Of a DNA stretch of 64,000 nt, positions 1 to 9,352 are shown piece by piece. Origin of the DNA: Proteus terrae (lineage in GTDB: Bacteria > Pseudomonadota > Gammaproteobacteria > Enterobacterales > Enterobacteriaceae); contig NZ_PENS01000010.1 in NCBI RefSeq assembly GCF_003144325.1, positions 62,001 to 126,000 on the forward strand, written 5' to 3'. How positions within the stretch are numbered: position 1 is the stretch's first letter; the number at the start of each line of letters is the position of its first letter. A model generated the notes under the pieces. The model saw only the letters and a program-made list of their open reading frames with translations. It searched no databases and was not told the origin of the DNA. Made by a program: the position numbers and the translations under genes.

Positions 1-69
1 GAGGATAAAAAAAGATGTAGAAGAAATGATATTTAGATAGCAGATAGGGAAAACGCTAGAGACAGAAAC

Positions 70-93
70 AAAAAAGACCCGCTATGCGAGTCT
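70..93 (-). terminator. Terminator of the tRNA operon
   Basis: Read on the minus strand, an 8-bp stem (AGACTCGC paired with GCGGGTCT, one G-T pair) with a 3-base loop is followed by five T. It lies 37 bases past the last tRNA-Leu and is a standard intrinsic terminator for the operon. Confidence 0.85.
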
Positions 94-129
94 TATCTGT
101 TGATTCGTGATAAACACGTTAGTAATCAA

Positions 130-214
130 TGGTGCGGGAGGCGAGACTTGAACTCGCACACCTTGCGGCGCCAGAACCTAAATCTGGTGCGTCTACCAAT
201 TTCGCCACTCCCGC
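130..214 (-). tRNA. tRNA-Leu (anticodon UAG), second copy
   Basis: An 85-base type II tRNA with encoded CCA end, a long variable arm and anticodon TAG. The sequence looks identical to the tRNA-Leu at 672-756. In E. coli the last position of this operon is a glutamine tRNA, so this copy probably arose by duplication inside the array. It lies downstream of an internal terminator-like hairpin at 227-251. Confidence 0.95.
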
Positions 215-226
215 AACAACTTGGAG

Positions 227-251
227 AAAAAAAGACTCGTTCAGCGAGTCT
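227..251 (-). terminator. Internal terminator-like hairpin inside the tRNA operon
   Basis: On the minus strand a 7-bp stem (AGACTCG with CGAGTCT) and a 5-base loop are followed by a T run at 227-232. It lies between tRNA-Gln and the last tRNA-Leu and starts with the same AGACTCG bases as the final terminator at 70-93. It may end some transcripts early, or serve as a processing site. Confidence 0.65.
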
Positions 252-264
252 CTCTTTCAAAATA

Positions 265-339
265 TGGCTGGGATACCAGGATTCGAACCTGGGAATGCCA
301 GGATCAAAACCTGGTGCCTTACCGCTTGGCGATATCCCA
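265..339 (-). tRNA. tRNA-Gln (anticodon UUG)
   Basis: A 75-base tRNA with encoded CCA and anticodon TTG. It is the third glutamine tRNA of the array in transcription order. The anticodon arm is the same as in the other two, and no CUG-anticodon copy is present in this array. Confidence 0.96.
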
Positions 340-344
340 AAAAA

Positions 345-421
345 TGGTGGCTATGACGGGATTCGAACCTGTGACCCCAACATTATGAGTGTTGTGCTCT
401 AACCAGCTGAGCTACATAGCC
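345..421 (-). tRNA. tRNA-Met (elongator, CAU)
   Basis: A 77-base tRNA with encoded CCA and anticodon CAT. It appears identical to the copy at 764-840. Position in a Met-Leu-Gln array matches the elongator Met tRNAs metT and metU of E. coli, not the initiator. Confidence 0.94.
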
Positions 422-453
422 GTATTGAATCTAGCTATCTTTCTTTTGAAAGA

Positions 454-528
454 TGGCTGGGGTACCAGGATTCGAACCTGGGAATGCCAGGATCAAAACC
501 TGGTGCCTTACCGCTTGGCGATACCCCA
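454..528 (-). tRNA. tRNA-Gln (anticodon UUG)
   Basis: A 75-base tRNA with encoded CCA and anticodon TTG. It differs from the copies at 265 and 570 in the acceptor stem (TGGGGTA instead of TGGGATA at the 5' end, with the matching change at the 3' side), so pairing is kept. Confidence 0.96.
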
Positions 529-569
529 TCCGCTAATTCAATTGTCAACACACTTATTTATCAGAAATA

Positions 570-644
570 TGGCTGGGATACCAGGATTCGAACCTGGGAA
601 TGCCAGGATCAAAACCTGGTGCCTTACCGCTTGGCGATATCCCA
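570..644 (-). tRNA. tRNA-Gln (anticodon UUG)
   Basis: A 75-base tRNA with encoded CCA and anticodon TTG. It appears identical to the copy at 265-339 and is the first glutamine tRNA of the transcript. Confidence 0.96.
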
Positions 645-671
645 ACTGATAAATTCTTGACGAGGTTAAAA

Positions 672-756
672 TGGTGCGGGAGGCGAGACTTGAACTCGCA
701 CACCTTGCGGCGCCAGAACCTAAATCTGGTGCGTCTACCAATTTCGCCACTCCCGC
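672..756 (-). tRNA. leuW: tRNA-Leu (anticodon UAG)
   Basis: An 85-base type II tRNA with encoded CCA and anticodon TAG. It sits second in the operon after tRNA-Met, the place of leuW in E. coli. Confidence 0.95.
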
Positions 757-763
757 AAAAAGA

Positions 764-840
764 TGGTGGCTATGACGGGATTCGAACCTGTGACCCCAAC
801 ATTATGAGTGTTGTGCTCTAACCAGCTGAGCTACATAGCC
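764..840 (-). tRNA. metT: tRNA-Met (elongator, CAU), first gene of the operon
   Basis: A 77-base tRNA with encoded CCA and anticodon CAT. It is the promoter-proximal gene, the place of metT in E. coli, and only 7 bases separate it from the following tRNA-Leu. Confidence 0.94.
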
Positions 841-879
841 ATCTTTTTTTGCATAACCTTCGTCGGCGTTGCGGGGCGC

Positions 880-908
880 ATTATGCGTATTACAGACAAA
901 TCCGTCAA
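880..908 (-). promoter_or_regulatory. Promoter of the tRNA operon
   Basis: On the minus strand TTGACG (908-903) and CATAAT (885-880) are separated by 17 bases. The -10 is followed by a GC-only discriminator (GCGCCCCGC). That layout is typical of stable-RNA promoters under growth-rate and ppGpp control; the control itself is inferred. Confidence 0.85.
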
Positions 909-1250
909 CTGCTTTTTGCATTAATTTTCGAGAAACGTGTCCGTTTGCTCGATGGTTAATCATTTTGTCGAAAAAAGATCCAAAAAACAACCTTGTTGAT
1001 GAAAAATATCTCAAAGAATAAGGCTAGATAGAGTGTGAATAAAAAGAAAAAACAAAGCAGTAAGAGAAATGATATTAAGTCAAAGAGGGAAAAGATGGAG
1101 AACAATGGGTATAAAAAAAGAAATGAGGTGAAAAACTCACGCTACATTTCTTTTTCTTTGAATATTACTGATTGAATTTTAGACTTATTTTACAATGAAG
1201 ATCAGAAAAGTACACATTCAACGTAAAAAGTATAATTTATCAACGATAAA
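909..1250. other. Gap between the tRNA promoter and nagC
   Basis: No gene is visible, only the nagC terminator at 1113-1156. In E. coli, nagD (umpH) and asnB occupy the space between nagC and the tRNA operon. Neither is here, and no remnant was recognised. Confidence 0.6.
1113..1156 (-). terminator. Terminator downstream of nagC
   Basis: A stem built from GAAATG and CATTTC, with an inner GTGA/TCAC stem, is flanked by A and T runs. Read on the minus strand it ends in seven T. The symmetrical A and T runs would let it work in both directions. Confidence 0.65.
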
Positions 1251-2489
1251 TTACTTTTCTAACAGCTGTTGAAGCAATTCTCCGTTAAGCATCGCACGTT
1301 TAGTCAAGGCAAAAGCCCCTATGGCAGAACTATGGTCAAGCTCAGATGTGACGACAGGAAGCTCTTCTCTGAATTCTTTTAATACTTGTGTATTAATGCA
1401 ACTTTGAATTGAGGGAAGTAAAACTTCAGCTGCTTCAGTCAATTCACCCGCTAAAACTACTTTTTGTGGGTTAAATAGGTTAATGGCAATCGCAATAGCT
1501 TTACCTAAGTGTAAACCCACTTGTTTGATGGTTTCGACTGCTAGCGGGTCATTTTTAACCGCGGCTCGACAAATATCTTGGATTTGGCACTGTGTTGGTG
1601 ATAAATACTGGCTTGGATAGCCTTGCTCTAATTGATAGCGTACTTTGGCTTCGATAGCTGTATTGGATGCAATCGTTTCTAAACAACCAAAGTTACCACA
1701 ATGGCAACGCTCACCTAGAGGATCGATTTGAATATGACCAATCTCGCCTAAGTTACCACGTTGATTGAGCAGAATTTTATTATTAATAATAACACCAGCA
1801 CCTGCACCACGATGGATCCGGACTAGTAATGAGTCTTCACAATCTCTTGTAGCACCAAAATAGTTTTCAGCTAGTGCAAGGCTACGAATATCATGCCCAG
1901 CATAGCAAGGCAGACTAAAACGTTTTTCTAAGCTATTCACCAAGGCCCAATTATCCACTTTCATATGAGGCATATAACGAACAATGCCTTTATTTGGATC
2001 AACAAGACCGGGTAAGATCACAGAAATTGAAATAAGCTCACGAATACGACGCTGATTTTGTTTAATAAAATCATCAATTGCATTGATAAGTAGAGCTTCA
2101 ACTTCATTTTGAGTACTTTGCTCTAAAGGGTAGTGTTGCTCAATGATGACTTTTCCACTTAGATCATAAAGAGCAACAGTGGCATCATTACGCCCTAATC
2201 GCACACTGACGGTATTAAAATTGCGGTGTTCAACAATAATAGAAATTGCGCGACGTCCACCAGTTGATGCTTGTTGATCAACTTCTTTAATTAAGCCTCG
2301 TTCAAGCAACTGACGAGTAATTTTAGTCACACTGGCTGGCGCTAGTTGGCTTTGTTCGGCTATTTGAATACGGGAAATTGGCCCGTGTTGATCAATCAGC
2401 CGATACACAATCGCACTGTTAAGTTGTTTAACAAGATCGATATTGCCAATTTGCGTTTCAGTGTTGTTATGACTCATCAGCATATACAT
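1251..2489 (-). CDS. nagC: N-acetylglucosamine repressor NagC
   Basis: Transcriptional regulator of the ROK family that represses amino-sugar genes and is released by GlcNAc-6-phosphate. Residues about 18-75 form the winged helix-turn-helix (SRIQIAEQSQLAPASVTKIT). The C-terminal two thirds are the sugar-kinase-like domain with the zinc-binding cluster CHCGNFGCLE. The protein is 412 residues from the first ATG at 2489; E. coli NagC has 406. ATGs at 2483 and 2477 are equally possible starts, and no clear Shine-Dalgarno site separates them. It starts 7 bases after nagA and is the last gene of nagBAC. The likely targets in this window are the nagB/nagE interval and chiP. Confidence 0.96.
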   Translation of the reverse strand: MYMLMSHNNTETQIGNIDLVKQLNSAIVYRLIDQHGPISRIQIAEQSQLAPASVTKITRQLLERGLIKEVDQQASTGGRRAISIIVEHRNFNTVSVRLGRNDATVALYDLSGKVIIEQHYPLEQSTQNEVEALLINAIDDFIKQNQRRIRELISISVILPGLVDPNKGIVRYMPHMKVDNWALVNSLEKRFSLPCYAGHDIRSLALAENYFGATRDCEDSLLVRIHRGAGAGVIINNKILLNQRGNLGEIGHIQIDPLGERCHCGNFGCLETIASNTAIEAKVRYQLEQGYPSQYLSPTQCQIQDICRAAVKNDPLAVETIKQVGLHLGKAIAIAINLFNPQKVVLAGELTEAAEVLLPSIQSCINTQVLKEFREELPVVTSELDHSSAIGAFALTKRAMLNGELLQQLLEK

Positions 2490-2496
2490 CCATTAG

Positions 2497-3657
2497 TTAT
2501 TCAGTTATTTCAATACCATTGACAAACGTTGTACAAAGGTTGAAGTCCTTATCAAAAGAAGCGAGGTTAGCAATTTTTCCAGCTTCAATTGTTCCCAATT
2601 CTTTTTCCATTCCAATTGCACGAGCAGGATACAGTGTTGCCATCCGCAATGTTTCATCTAATGGAATACCTACATGGATCACGCTATTTTTAATTGCACC
2701 AATCATGGTTAGTGATGATCCGCTTAATGTACCATCTGCATCGACACAAAGGCCATTACGATAATATATGGTTTTACCAGCAAAAACGAAGCTATCCATC
2801 TCATTTTTGCTAGGATCAAGCCCCGCTGGCGCAGTTGCGTCTGTGACTAAAAGTAATTTTTCACCTTTCAAACGCTTACTGTTACGAATATTTGCCCATG
2901 AAACATGTAAACCATCAGCAATGATACCAGCATAAACTTCAGGTGTATCATAAATGGCACCTACAAGCCCTGGGCCTCTGCCTGTAATATAAGGCATTGC
3001 GTTGTAAAGGTGGGTCGATAATGAGATTCCATTACGGAATCCTTTACGTGCTTCTTCATAAGTTGAATTAGAATGACCCGCAGAAACAATGATACCTGCT
3101 TTGATTAATTGACGAACATACTTTTCATCAACCATTTCTGGTGCAAGGGTGATTTTGGCGATGACATCAGCGTTATCGCACAAATAGCTAATCATCTGAG
3201 CACTCGGTTGACGAATAAATTGTGGATCATGAGTCCCTTTTTTAATCACATTGATATATGGGCCTTCTAAATGTAATCCCAATACTTTATTTTCATGTTT
3301 CTTCATATAAGCACGCGTTGCTTCAATGCCTATTTTCATCAATTCATCAGAACAGGTAATTAACGTTGGCAAATAGCTAGTGCAACCTAAGCGTTCATTC
3401 GCTTTTTGCATAATTTCTAACGTTTCAACAGTGACATTTTCAGGCGTGTCATTAAATTGCACACCACCACAACCATTTACCTGTAAATCAATAAAACCGG
3501 GAGAGACAATTGCACCTTTCATATCACGAATAGTGATATCTTTTGGCAGTTGATCCTGTGGGCAAACCTGCTCAATACAGGAGCCGTTAATAATAATGGC
3601 GTGGTTTTCTAAACGGTCGTAACCTGTATAAATAACAGCATTTGTTAAGGCGAACAT
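2497..3657 (-). CDS. nagA: N-acetylglucosamine-6-phosphate deacetylase
   Basis: Cytoplasmic amidohydrolase that removes the acetyl group from GlcNAc-6-phosphate, giving glucosamine-6-phosphate and acetate. Family marks are visible: HLEGP in the first half, the metal-ligand segment SAGHSNS, and TDATAPAG with the catalytic aspartate. At 386 residues it is close to the E. coli enzyme (382). It lies between nagB and nagC in one operon, with a 124-base gap to nagB that holds a 10-bp hairpin, and it feeds NagB. Destroying the GlcNAc-6-phosphate inducer also shuts the regulon down again, which is known for E. coli. Confidence 0.97.
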   Translation of the reverse strand: MFALTNAVIYTGYDRLENHAIIINGSCIEQVCPQDQLPKDITIRDMKGAIVSPGFIDLQVNGCGGVQFNDTPENVTVETLEIMQKANERLGCTSYLPTLITCSDELMKIGIEATRAYMKKHENKVLGLHLEGPYINVIKKGTHDPQFIRQPSAQMISYLCDNADVIAKITLAPEMVDEKYVRQLIKAGIIVSAGHSNSTYEEARKGFRNGISLSTHLYNAMPYITGRGPGLVGAIYDTPEVYAGIIADGLHVSWANIRNSKRLKGEKLLLVTDATAPAGLDPSKNEMDSFVFAGKTIYYRNGLCVDADGTLSGSSLTMIGAIKNSVIHVGIPLDETLRMATLYPARAIGMEKELGTIEAGKIANLASFDKDFNLCTTFVNGIEITE

Positions 3658-3698
3658 ACCTTTGTCTCCTGATAAGGGAAGTCAATCTAAAAAGCCGA

Positions 3699-3724
3699 TA
3701 TCAGCCAGCAAATTCTGGCTGATA
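3699..3724 (-). other. Intercistronic hairpin between nagB and nagA
   Basis: TATCAGCCAG and CTGGCTGATA form a perfect 10-bp stem around a 6-base loop. No T run follows it, so it looks like an RNA-stability or processing hairpin rather than a terminator. It could protect the 3' end of the nagB message. Confidence 0.6.
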
Positions 3725-3781
3725 AGTAAGAGAGCTTAGCCTTTTCCGCTACTTAATCAGTAGGTACTTATTTTACTAAAC

Positions 3782-4588
3782 TTAGTCTTGGTATTTCTGA
3801 CACTCTTGCGCTTCAATCTGTTGGAAGTAACGCAATGTTTTTACACGTAATTCCATTGTTGCAGGATCATCACACACTAAAATTGCTTTAGGGTGAAGTT
3901 GAACACAGGAAATCGTCCATAAATGGTTAACAGCGCCTTCTGTTGCTGCATGTACTGCTTGCGCTTTATTAAAACCGGTTGCCAAAATCATTAATTCTTC
4001 AGCATCTAATAATGTGCCTACACCAACAGTCAGTGCATATTTAGGAACATGATTAACATTATTGTCGAAGAAACGTGAATTTGCTAAGCGTGTATCTTCA
4101 GTTAGCGTTTTCATTCGAGTGCGTGAAGAGAGTGATGACGCAGGTTCATTAAATGCAATGTGACCGTCGTTACCTACACCGCCCATAAACAGATTAATTT
4201 TGCCATAAGACTTGATTTTAGCTTCATAGCGTTCGCATTCTGCTTGTGGATCTTCAGCATTACCATTTAATAAATTGATATTTTCATCTTTAATATCAAT
4301 ATGATTAAAGAAGTTTTCGTACATAAAAGTACGATAACTTTGTGAATGATCTGATGGAATGCCAACATATTCATCCATATTGAACGTCACAACGTGTTGG
4401 AAGCTGACTTTTCCTGCACGATGTAATTCAATTAACTCTTTATATGTCGCCAATGGCGTACCACCAGTCGGTAAACCAAGTACGAAAGGGCGCTCTGCAG
4501 TTGGATTAAACGCGTTGATTTTCTCAACGATGTAATTTGCAGACCACTTACCAACTTGTTTTGCCGTGGATAGGGGGATTAACCTCAT
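3782..4588 (-). CDS. nagB: Glucosamine-6-phosphate deaminase
   Basis: Converts glucosamine-6-phosphate to fructose-6-phosphate and ammonia, the last step before glycolysis. The motifs FNMDEYVG and [14 protein letters not shown] belong to the active site of the NagB/6-phosphogluconolactonase family. The start is set at the ATG at 4588, giving MRLIPLS as in E. coli: GAGG stands 5 bases upstream. An upstream in-frame start at 4612 would add eight unconserved residues. The result is 268 residues (E. coli 266). First gene of nagBAC, divergent from nagE. Confidence 0.96.
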   Translation of the reverse strand: MRLIPLSTAKQVGKWSANYIVEKINAFNPTAERPFVLGLPTGGTPLATYKELIELHRAGKVSFQHVVTFNMDEYVGIPSDHSQSYRTFMYENFFNHIDIKDENINLLNGNAEDPQAECERYEAKIKSYGKINLFMGGVGNDGHIAFNEPASSLSSRTRMKTLTEDTRLANSRFFDNNVNHVPKYALTVGVGTLLDAEELMILATGFNKAQAVHAATEGAVNHLWTISCVQLHPKAILVCDDPATMELRVKTLRYFQQIEAQECQKYQD

Positions 4589-4721
4589 AGTAACCTCATA
4601 GAAAAAAGACAAATCTGATAACTCAGTAACGTGTTATTTCATCGTGTGATTATCAGTGGCTCATCTATAACACGAATTTCTTTTCATTTTTAGCTGATGA
4701 TCGAAATGTCCCGCCAAAAGA

Positions 4722-4739
4722 TATTTTAATCATAAAATA
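4722..4739. promoter_or_regulatory. AT-rich palindrome, candidate NagC operator near nagB
   Basis: TATTTTA and TAAAATA are perfect 7-base arms around a 4-base spacer. NagC sites in E. coli are AT-rich palindromes and occur as a pair in the nagB/nagE interval, where a DNA loop forms. The assignment is inferred from position and symmetry. Confidence 0.45.
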
Positions 4740-4785
4740 AGCTTTCTGACTTAGCCAGCATTTCAGCTAAAAATTATACGATATT

Positions 4786-4801
4786 AGTGACTCTAATCAC
4801 A
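4786..4801. promoter_or_regulatory. CRP (cAMP receptor protein) site
   Basis: AGTGA-N6-TCACA matches nine of the ten core positions of the CRP consensus TGTGA-N6-TCACA. It lies between the two candidate NagC operators in the divergent nagB/nagE region, where a CRP site is also known in E. coli. Confidence 0.7.
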
Positions 4802-4812
4802 AATTATGACTA

Positions 4813-4835
4813 ATTAATTTGCGATACGAAATAAT
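4813..4835. promoter_or_regulatory. Candidate NagC operator near nagE
   Basis: An imperfect palindrome of the form AATTTGCG-AT-ACGAAAT. It shares the T-rich arm, GCG centre and CGAAA arm with the perfect palindrome in the chiP promoter at 9360-9372. It lies about 75 bases beyond the first candidate operator, and just upstream of a T run. Inferred. Confidence 0.5.
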
Positions 4836-4940
4836 TTTTTTAGACTAAAAATGGAATTAAATAATTAGCTCATCAATTTATTATAAAATATGAATGAGTA
4901 TGAATAAGATCCCGCATAGGGGCTATCCAAGGGGGAGTTT

Positions 4941-6983
4941 GTGAATATTTTAAGTTATCTGCAGAAGATAGGACGGGCACTAATGGTGCCTGTTGCTACA
5001 TTACCTGCAGCAGCAATTCTGATGGGGATTGGCTACTGGATTGACCCAGTAGGCTGGGGTGGCGATAACGCGCTTGCTGCCTTACTTATCAAATCTGGTG
5101 CTGCCATCATCGACAATATGTCAGTCTTGTTTGCTATTGGTGTTGCTTATGGTATGTCGAAAGACAAAGACGGAGCTGCCGCTTTAACAGGATTTGTAGG
5201 GTTTTTAGTCGTGACAACGCTTTGCTCTCCAGCAGCAGTGTCAATGATCAAAGGCCTGCCTTTAGAAGAGGTTCCAGTTGCTTTTGGTAAAATAAATAAC
5301 CAGTTTGTTGGGATCTTGGTTGGTGTACTTTCTGCCGAGCTTTATAATCGCTTTAGTAGCGTTGAACTGCCTCGCGCACTGTCATTCTTTAGTGGCCGTC
5401 GTTTAGTTCCTATTCTAACCTCATTTTTAATGATCATCGTCGCCTTTATTCTGATGTATATCTGGCCTGTGATTTATGGCGGATTAGTCAGTTTCGGTGA
5501 AAGCATTAAAGATATGGGGGCATTAGGTGCGGGTATCTACGCATTCTTTAACCGTTTATTAATTCCAGTCGGTCTACATCATGCGTTGAACTCTGTATTC
5601 TGGTTTGACGTTGCAGGCATTAACGATATTCCTAACTTCCTAGCAGGTCAGCAAGCTATCGATTCTGGCTTAGCAACTGTGGGTGTAACCGGTCGTTATC
5701 AAGCTGGTTTCTTCCCAGTAATGATGTTTGGTTTACCGGGGGCGGCTCTTGCGATCTATCACTGTGCTCGTAAAGAGAACAAAGCAAAAGTTGCTGGTAT
5801 CATGATTGCAGGTGCATTTGCTGCCTTCTTCACAGGTATTACTGAACCGCTTGAATTCTCCTTTATGTTCGTGGCACCTGTGCTCTATGTTATTCACGCA
5901 TTCTTAATGGCGATTTCTGTTTATATAGCTGCAAGCATGGAGTGGATTTCAGGATTCGGCTTTAGTGCAGGTTTAGTGGATATGTTCTTATCTTCACGTA
6001 ACCCACTTGCTGTTCATTGGTACATGCTGATTGTTCAAGGTATTGTTTTCTTCTTTATCTATTACGGTATTTTCCGTTTCACTATCACCAAATTCAACTT
6101 GAAAACTCCGGGTCGTGAAGATGATGTGATTGGTGATGAAACAGCTGATGGTTATGATGAAGATATCAAAACAGCGCCAGCAAATAGTAAAGAAGGTATT
6201 CAACAAGAAGCTCGTCAATATATTGCGGCTATCGGTGGTTCTGATAACTTAACTGGTATTGATGCTTGTATTACCCGTTTACGCTTAAATGTAAAAGATG
6301 CCACAGTTGTTAATGATGCCTATGCAAAACGTTTAGGTGCATCAGGTGTTATTCGCTTAAACAAACAAAGTGTTCAAGTGATTGTGGGTACACGAGCTGA
6401 ATTAATCGCTAACGCTATGCGTGATGTATTAACACAAGGCCCAGTTGCCGCTTATGAAGGTACATCTGCTTCAACTGTGTCTACTGAAAAAACACCGGTA
6501 AAACAAGCTAATGCTAATGCAAAAGTGTTACTTGAAATGATTGCGCCTTTTGATGGTGAAGTTGTGGCATTGAAAGATGTACCAGATGAAGCGTTCTCTA
6601 GTGGTGTTGTTGGGGATGGTATAGCAATCAAACCAACCTCTAATATCGTGATGGCGCCTGCGACAGGTACTGTTGTTAAGATTTTTGATACAAACCATGC
6701 ATTTTGTATCGAGACTGACAATGGCGTCGAAATCATTGTGCACATGGGAATTGATACCGTTGCGTTAGGTGGCAAAGGCTTCAAGCGTTTAGTTGAAGAA
6801 GGTGCAGATGTTAAAGTCGGTCAACCTATCTTAGAATTAGATCTTGAATATCTGAACGCTAATGCCAAATCGATGATAAGTCCTATCATTGTTAGCAATA
6901 TCGATGATTTTGATAAGATTGCTGAACAAGTTGCCGGTGTTGTGGTAGGAAATAAAACGGTTATCTACAACGTGTTAAAATAA
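4941..6983 (+). CDS. nagE: PTS N-acetylglucosamine transporter, EIICBA
   Basis: Inner-membrane enzyme II that takes up and phosphorylates N-acetylglucosamine. Domains run IIC (about 1-385, many membrane helices), IIB (about 420-500) and IIA (about 530-680). Phosphorylation sites can be seen: Cys443 in GIDACITRLR and His601 in VHMGIDTV. Starts with GTG at 4941; GGGGGAG is 3 bases upstream. Its 680 residues exceed the 648 of E. coli NagE; the acidic linker between IIC and IIB near residues 390-415 may account for part of this. Divergent from nagBAC with shared control sites and followed by a terminator. Confidence 0.97.
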   Translation: MNILSYLQKIGRALMVPVATLPAAAILMGIGYWIDPVGWGGDNALAALLIKSGAAIIDNMSVLFAIGVAYGMSKDKDGAAALTGFVGFLVVTTLCSPAAVSMIKGLPLEEVPVAFGKINNQFVGILVGVLSAELYNRFSSVELPRALSFFSGRRLVPILTSFLMIIVAFILMYIWPVIYGGLVSFGESIKDMGALGAGIYAFFNRLLIPVGLHHALNSVFWFDVAGINDIPNFLAGQQAIDSGLATVGVTGRYQAGFFPVMMFGLPGAALAIYHCARKENKAKVAGIMIAGAFAAFFTGITEPLEFSFMFVAPVLYVIHAFLMAISVYIAASMEWISGFGFSAGLVDMFLSSRNPLAVHWYMLIVQGIVFFFIYYGIFRFTITKFNLKTPGREDDVIGDETADGYDEDIKTAPANSKEGIQQEARQYIAAIGGSDNLTGIDACITRLRLNVKDATVVNDAYAKRLGASGVIRLNKQSVQVIVGTRAELIANAMRDVLTQGPVAAYEGTSASTVSTEKTPVKQANANAKVLLEMIAPFDGEVVALKDVPDEAFSSGVVGDGIAIKPTSNIVMAPATGTVVKIFDTNHAFCIETDNGVEIIVHMGIDTVALGGKGFKRLVEEGADVKVGQPILELDLEYLNANAKSMISPIIVSNIDDFDKIAEQVAGVVVGNKTVIYNVLK

Positions 6984-7037
6984 ATTCTATCTAGATATTT
7001 AATCCTCTATAAAGAGATGGTTAAATAAGACGATAAA

Positions 7038-7068
7038 ACGGGGAGTCTTTCGAACTTCCCGTTTTTTT
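7038..7068 (+). terminator. Terminator of nagE
   Basis: ACGGGGAGT and ACTTCCCGT pair (one G-T) around a short loop and are followed by seven T. It is a clear intrinsic terminator 55 bases past the nagE stop. Confidence 0.9.
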
Positions 7069-7174
7069 ATCTCTATTTTGATAAATATCTCAGGGGTGTA
7101 TTTAGCTAAGGTATTTATGAAACCTGCTTATTGGATTATAGTGGGTTAATTATGCGTTTTGCTTTGAGGAAAAA

Positions 7175-8848
7175 ATGACCATGAATGAGGCAGATGCCCG
7201 CCCAACGAACTTTATTCGTCAAATTATTGACGAAGATCTGGCTACTGGGAAACATAATAGCGTTCAAACGCGTTTCCCACCTGAACCTAATGGCTATCTT
7301 CATATCGGCCATGCGAAATCAATTTGCCTGAATTTTGGTATTGCTAAAGATTATCAGGGAAAATGTAATCTACGTTTTGATGATACCAATCCAGTAAAAG
7401 AAGATATTGAGTACATCAACTCAATTCAAAAAGATGTTCAGTGGTTAGGTTTCCAATGGGAAGGTAGCATTCATTACTCCTCAGATTATTTTGATCAACT
7501 TTATCAATATGCGATTGAGCTGATTAATAAAGGCTTAGCTTACGTTGATGAGTTAAGTGCTGAAGAAATTCGTGAATACCGCGGTACATTAAAAGAGCCA
7601 GGTAAAAACAGCCCTTATCGCTCACGTAGCGTAGAAGAGAACTTAGCGCTGTTTGAAAAAATGCGTGCTGGTGGCTTTGAAGAAGGTAAAGCGTGTTTGC
7701 GTGCGAAAATTGATATGGCATCACCCTTTATTGTTATGCGTGATCCTGTGCTTTATCGTATTAAATTCGCTGAACACCACCAAACTGGAAACAAATGGTG
7801 CATTTATCCAATGTATGATTTTACCCACTGTATCTCTGATGCACTGGAAAATATCACACATTCTTTATGTACTTTAGAATTCCAAGATAACCGCCGTTTA
7901 TATGATTGGGTGCTGGATAATATCACTATCCCTTGTCATCCTCGTCAATATGAATTCTCACGCCTTAACCTTGAGTACACAGTGATGTCAAAACGTAAGC
8001 TGAATCAGCTTGTGACAGAAAACATTGTGGATGGTTGGGACGATCCTCGTATGCCAACAATTTCAGGCTTACGTCGCCGTGGTTATACCGCAGAATCTAT
8101 CCGTGAATTTTGTCTACGTATTGGTGTGACGAAACAAGAAAACAACGTTGAAATGGCAGCTCTGGAATCTTGTATTCGTGATGACTTAAACGAAAATGCA
8201 CCACGCGCAATGGCAGTTATCGATCCTGTTCGTTTAGTGATTGAAAATATGCCAGAAGGCGAAGAAATTCTTGTTGCACCAAATCACCCGAATAAACCAG
8301 AAATGGGAACGCGTGAAGTACCATTTAGCCGTGAAATCTATATTGATCGCGCTGACTTCAAAGAAGAAGCAAATCGTCAATATAAACGTCTGGTGCTAGG
8401 TAAAGAAGTACGTTTACGTAATGCTTATGTTATTAAAGCGGAACGTGTTGAAAAAGACGAACAAGGCGAAATTACGACCATTTATTGTACCTATGATGCA
8501 GAGACTTTAAATAAAGATCCTGCTGATGGACGTAAAGTAAAAGGCGTTATTCACTGGGTAAGCATTCCACATGCCATTCCTGCTGAAATCCGCCTTTATG
8601 ACCGTCTGTTTAGCGTACCAAACCCAGCAGCAGAAGATGATTTCTTATCAACAATTAACCCTGAATCATTAGTTATTCGTGAAGGTTTTGTTGAACGTAG
8701 CTTAAAAGATGCGGCTATCGAGAAAGCGTATCAGTTTGAACGTGAAGGCTACTTCTGTGCTGATAAACTTTCAACAGCGGATAAACTTGTGTTTAACCGT
8801 ACTGTGGGCTTACGTGACACTTGGGCGAAGATTTCTCAACAAGGTTAA
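7175..8848 (+). CDS. glnS: Glutaminyl-tRNA synthetase
   Basis: Class I aminoacyl-tRNA synthetase charging tRNA-Gln; its substrates include the three tRNA-Gln genes at 265-644. The HIGH signature is at residues 43-46 (YLHIGHAKS) and the KMSKS equivalent is VMSKRKL near residue 270. Sequence agrees with E. coli GlnS to the C-terminus. GAGGA lies 4 bases before the ATG at 7175, and an in-frame ATG at 7181 would match the E. coli N-terminus equally well. Monocistronic, with its own terminator at 8889-8921. Confidence 0.97.
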   Translation: MTMNEADARPTNFIRQIIDEDLATGKHNSVQTRFPPEPNGYLHIGHAKSICLNFGIAKDYQGKCNLRFDDTNPVKEDIEYINSIQKDVQWLGFQWEGSIHYSSDYFDQLYQYAIELINKGLAYVDELSAEEIREYRGTLKEPGKNSPYRSRSVEENLALFEKMRAGGFEEGKACLRAKIDMASPFIVMRDPVLYRIKFAEHHQTGNKWCIYPMYDFTHCISDALENITHSLCTLEFQDNRRLYDWVLDNITIPCHPRQYEFSRLNLEYTVMSKRKLNQLVTENIVDGWDDPRMPTISGLRRRGYTAESIREFCLRIGVTKQENNVEMAALESCIRDDLNENAPRAMAVIDPVRLVIENMPEGEEILVAPNHPNKPEMGTREVPFSREIYIDRADFKEEANRQYKRLVLGKEVRLRNAYVIKAERVEKDEQGEITTIYCTYDAETLNKDPADGRKVKGVIHWVSIPHAIPAEIRLYDRLFSVPNPAAEDDFLSTINPESLVIREGFVERSLKDAAIEKAYQFEREGYFCADKLSTADKLVFNRTVGLRDTWAKISQQG

Positions 8849-8888
8849 TTTGACGTGCTTTAAGTCACATTAGTATCTTAATGAATAA

Positions 8889-8921
8889 AATGCTCGGTAA
8901 TTATTTATCGAGCATTTTTTT
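8889..8921 (+). terminator. Terminator of glnS
   Basis: AATGCTCG and CGAGCATT form the stem, extended by weak inner pairs, and a run of seven T follows. Confidence 0.9.
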
Positions 8922-9352
8922 ATCTGTTTTACCGCTTATCTTGACTGATTTTTCATCTATTGATATTAAATATTTACTATTCTTACTTTAATTAGTCTCT
9001 CGTTTTCTCTTTTTTAGGTGATAAATTTCTATTTGTTTCGTTTGAAATAGTTTATTCACTATCGCTTTATTCTTTTGTTTTTTCAGATCATCACGCTAAA
9101 TAAGCCTGTAATAAGAAAAATGTGATTCATACCTCATATTTTACATCGTTAAAAAAGATTATTTATAAATACTACTTATTATTCCTTTCTATAAAAACGA
9201 AATCTTATATCATTTAAAGATTGATTTGTAAAATATAATTAAATCAATCAATTATATTCATTTTTAATCAATCCTTATAAAAGTAAGAAAATGAAACGAT
9301 CATTTAGTTATGTGCCCTTTGTCATATTTTGATAAAAATTCTTTTTTTTGGG
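8922..9352. other. AT-rich gap between glnS and chiP
   Basis: No open reading frame of note, repeat or RNA gene was recognised. The stretch is very AT-rich with many A and T runs, which may act as an upstream element or a binding region for nucleoid proteins such as H-NS. That is an inference from composition alone. Confidence 0.5.

Noticed and set aside
130-840. Phage attachment site at the tRNA array
   Set aside because: No integrase gene and no partial tRNA duplicate typical of an att site; the extra tRNA-Leu is complete and in line with the operon.
100-1014. Several reading frames of 70-100 codons on both strands
   Set aside because: They lie across the seven tRNA genes or their promoter, repeat the same tRNA-derived peptides and have no ribosome-binding sites.
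4588-4612. Upstream start for nagB adding eight residues
   Set aside because: The ATG at 4588 has a good ribosome-binding site and matches the E. coli N-terminus.
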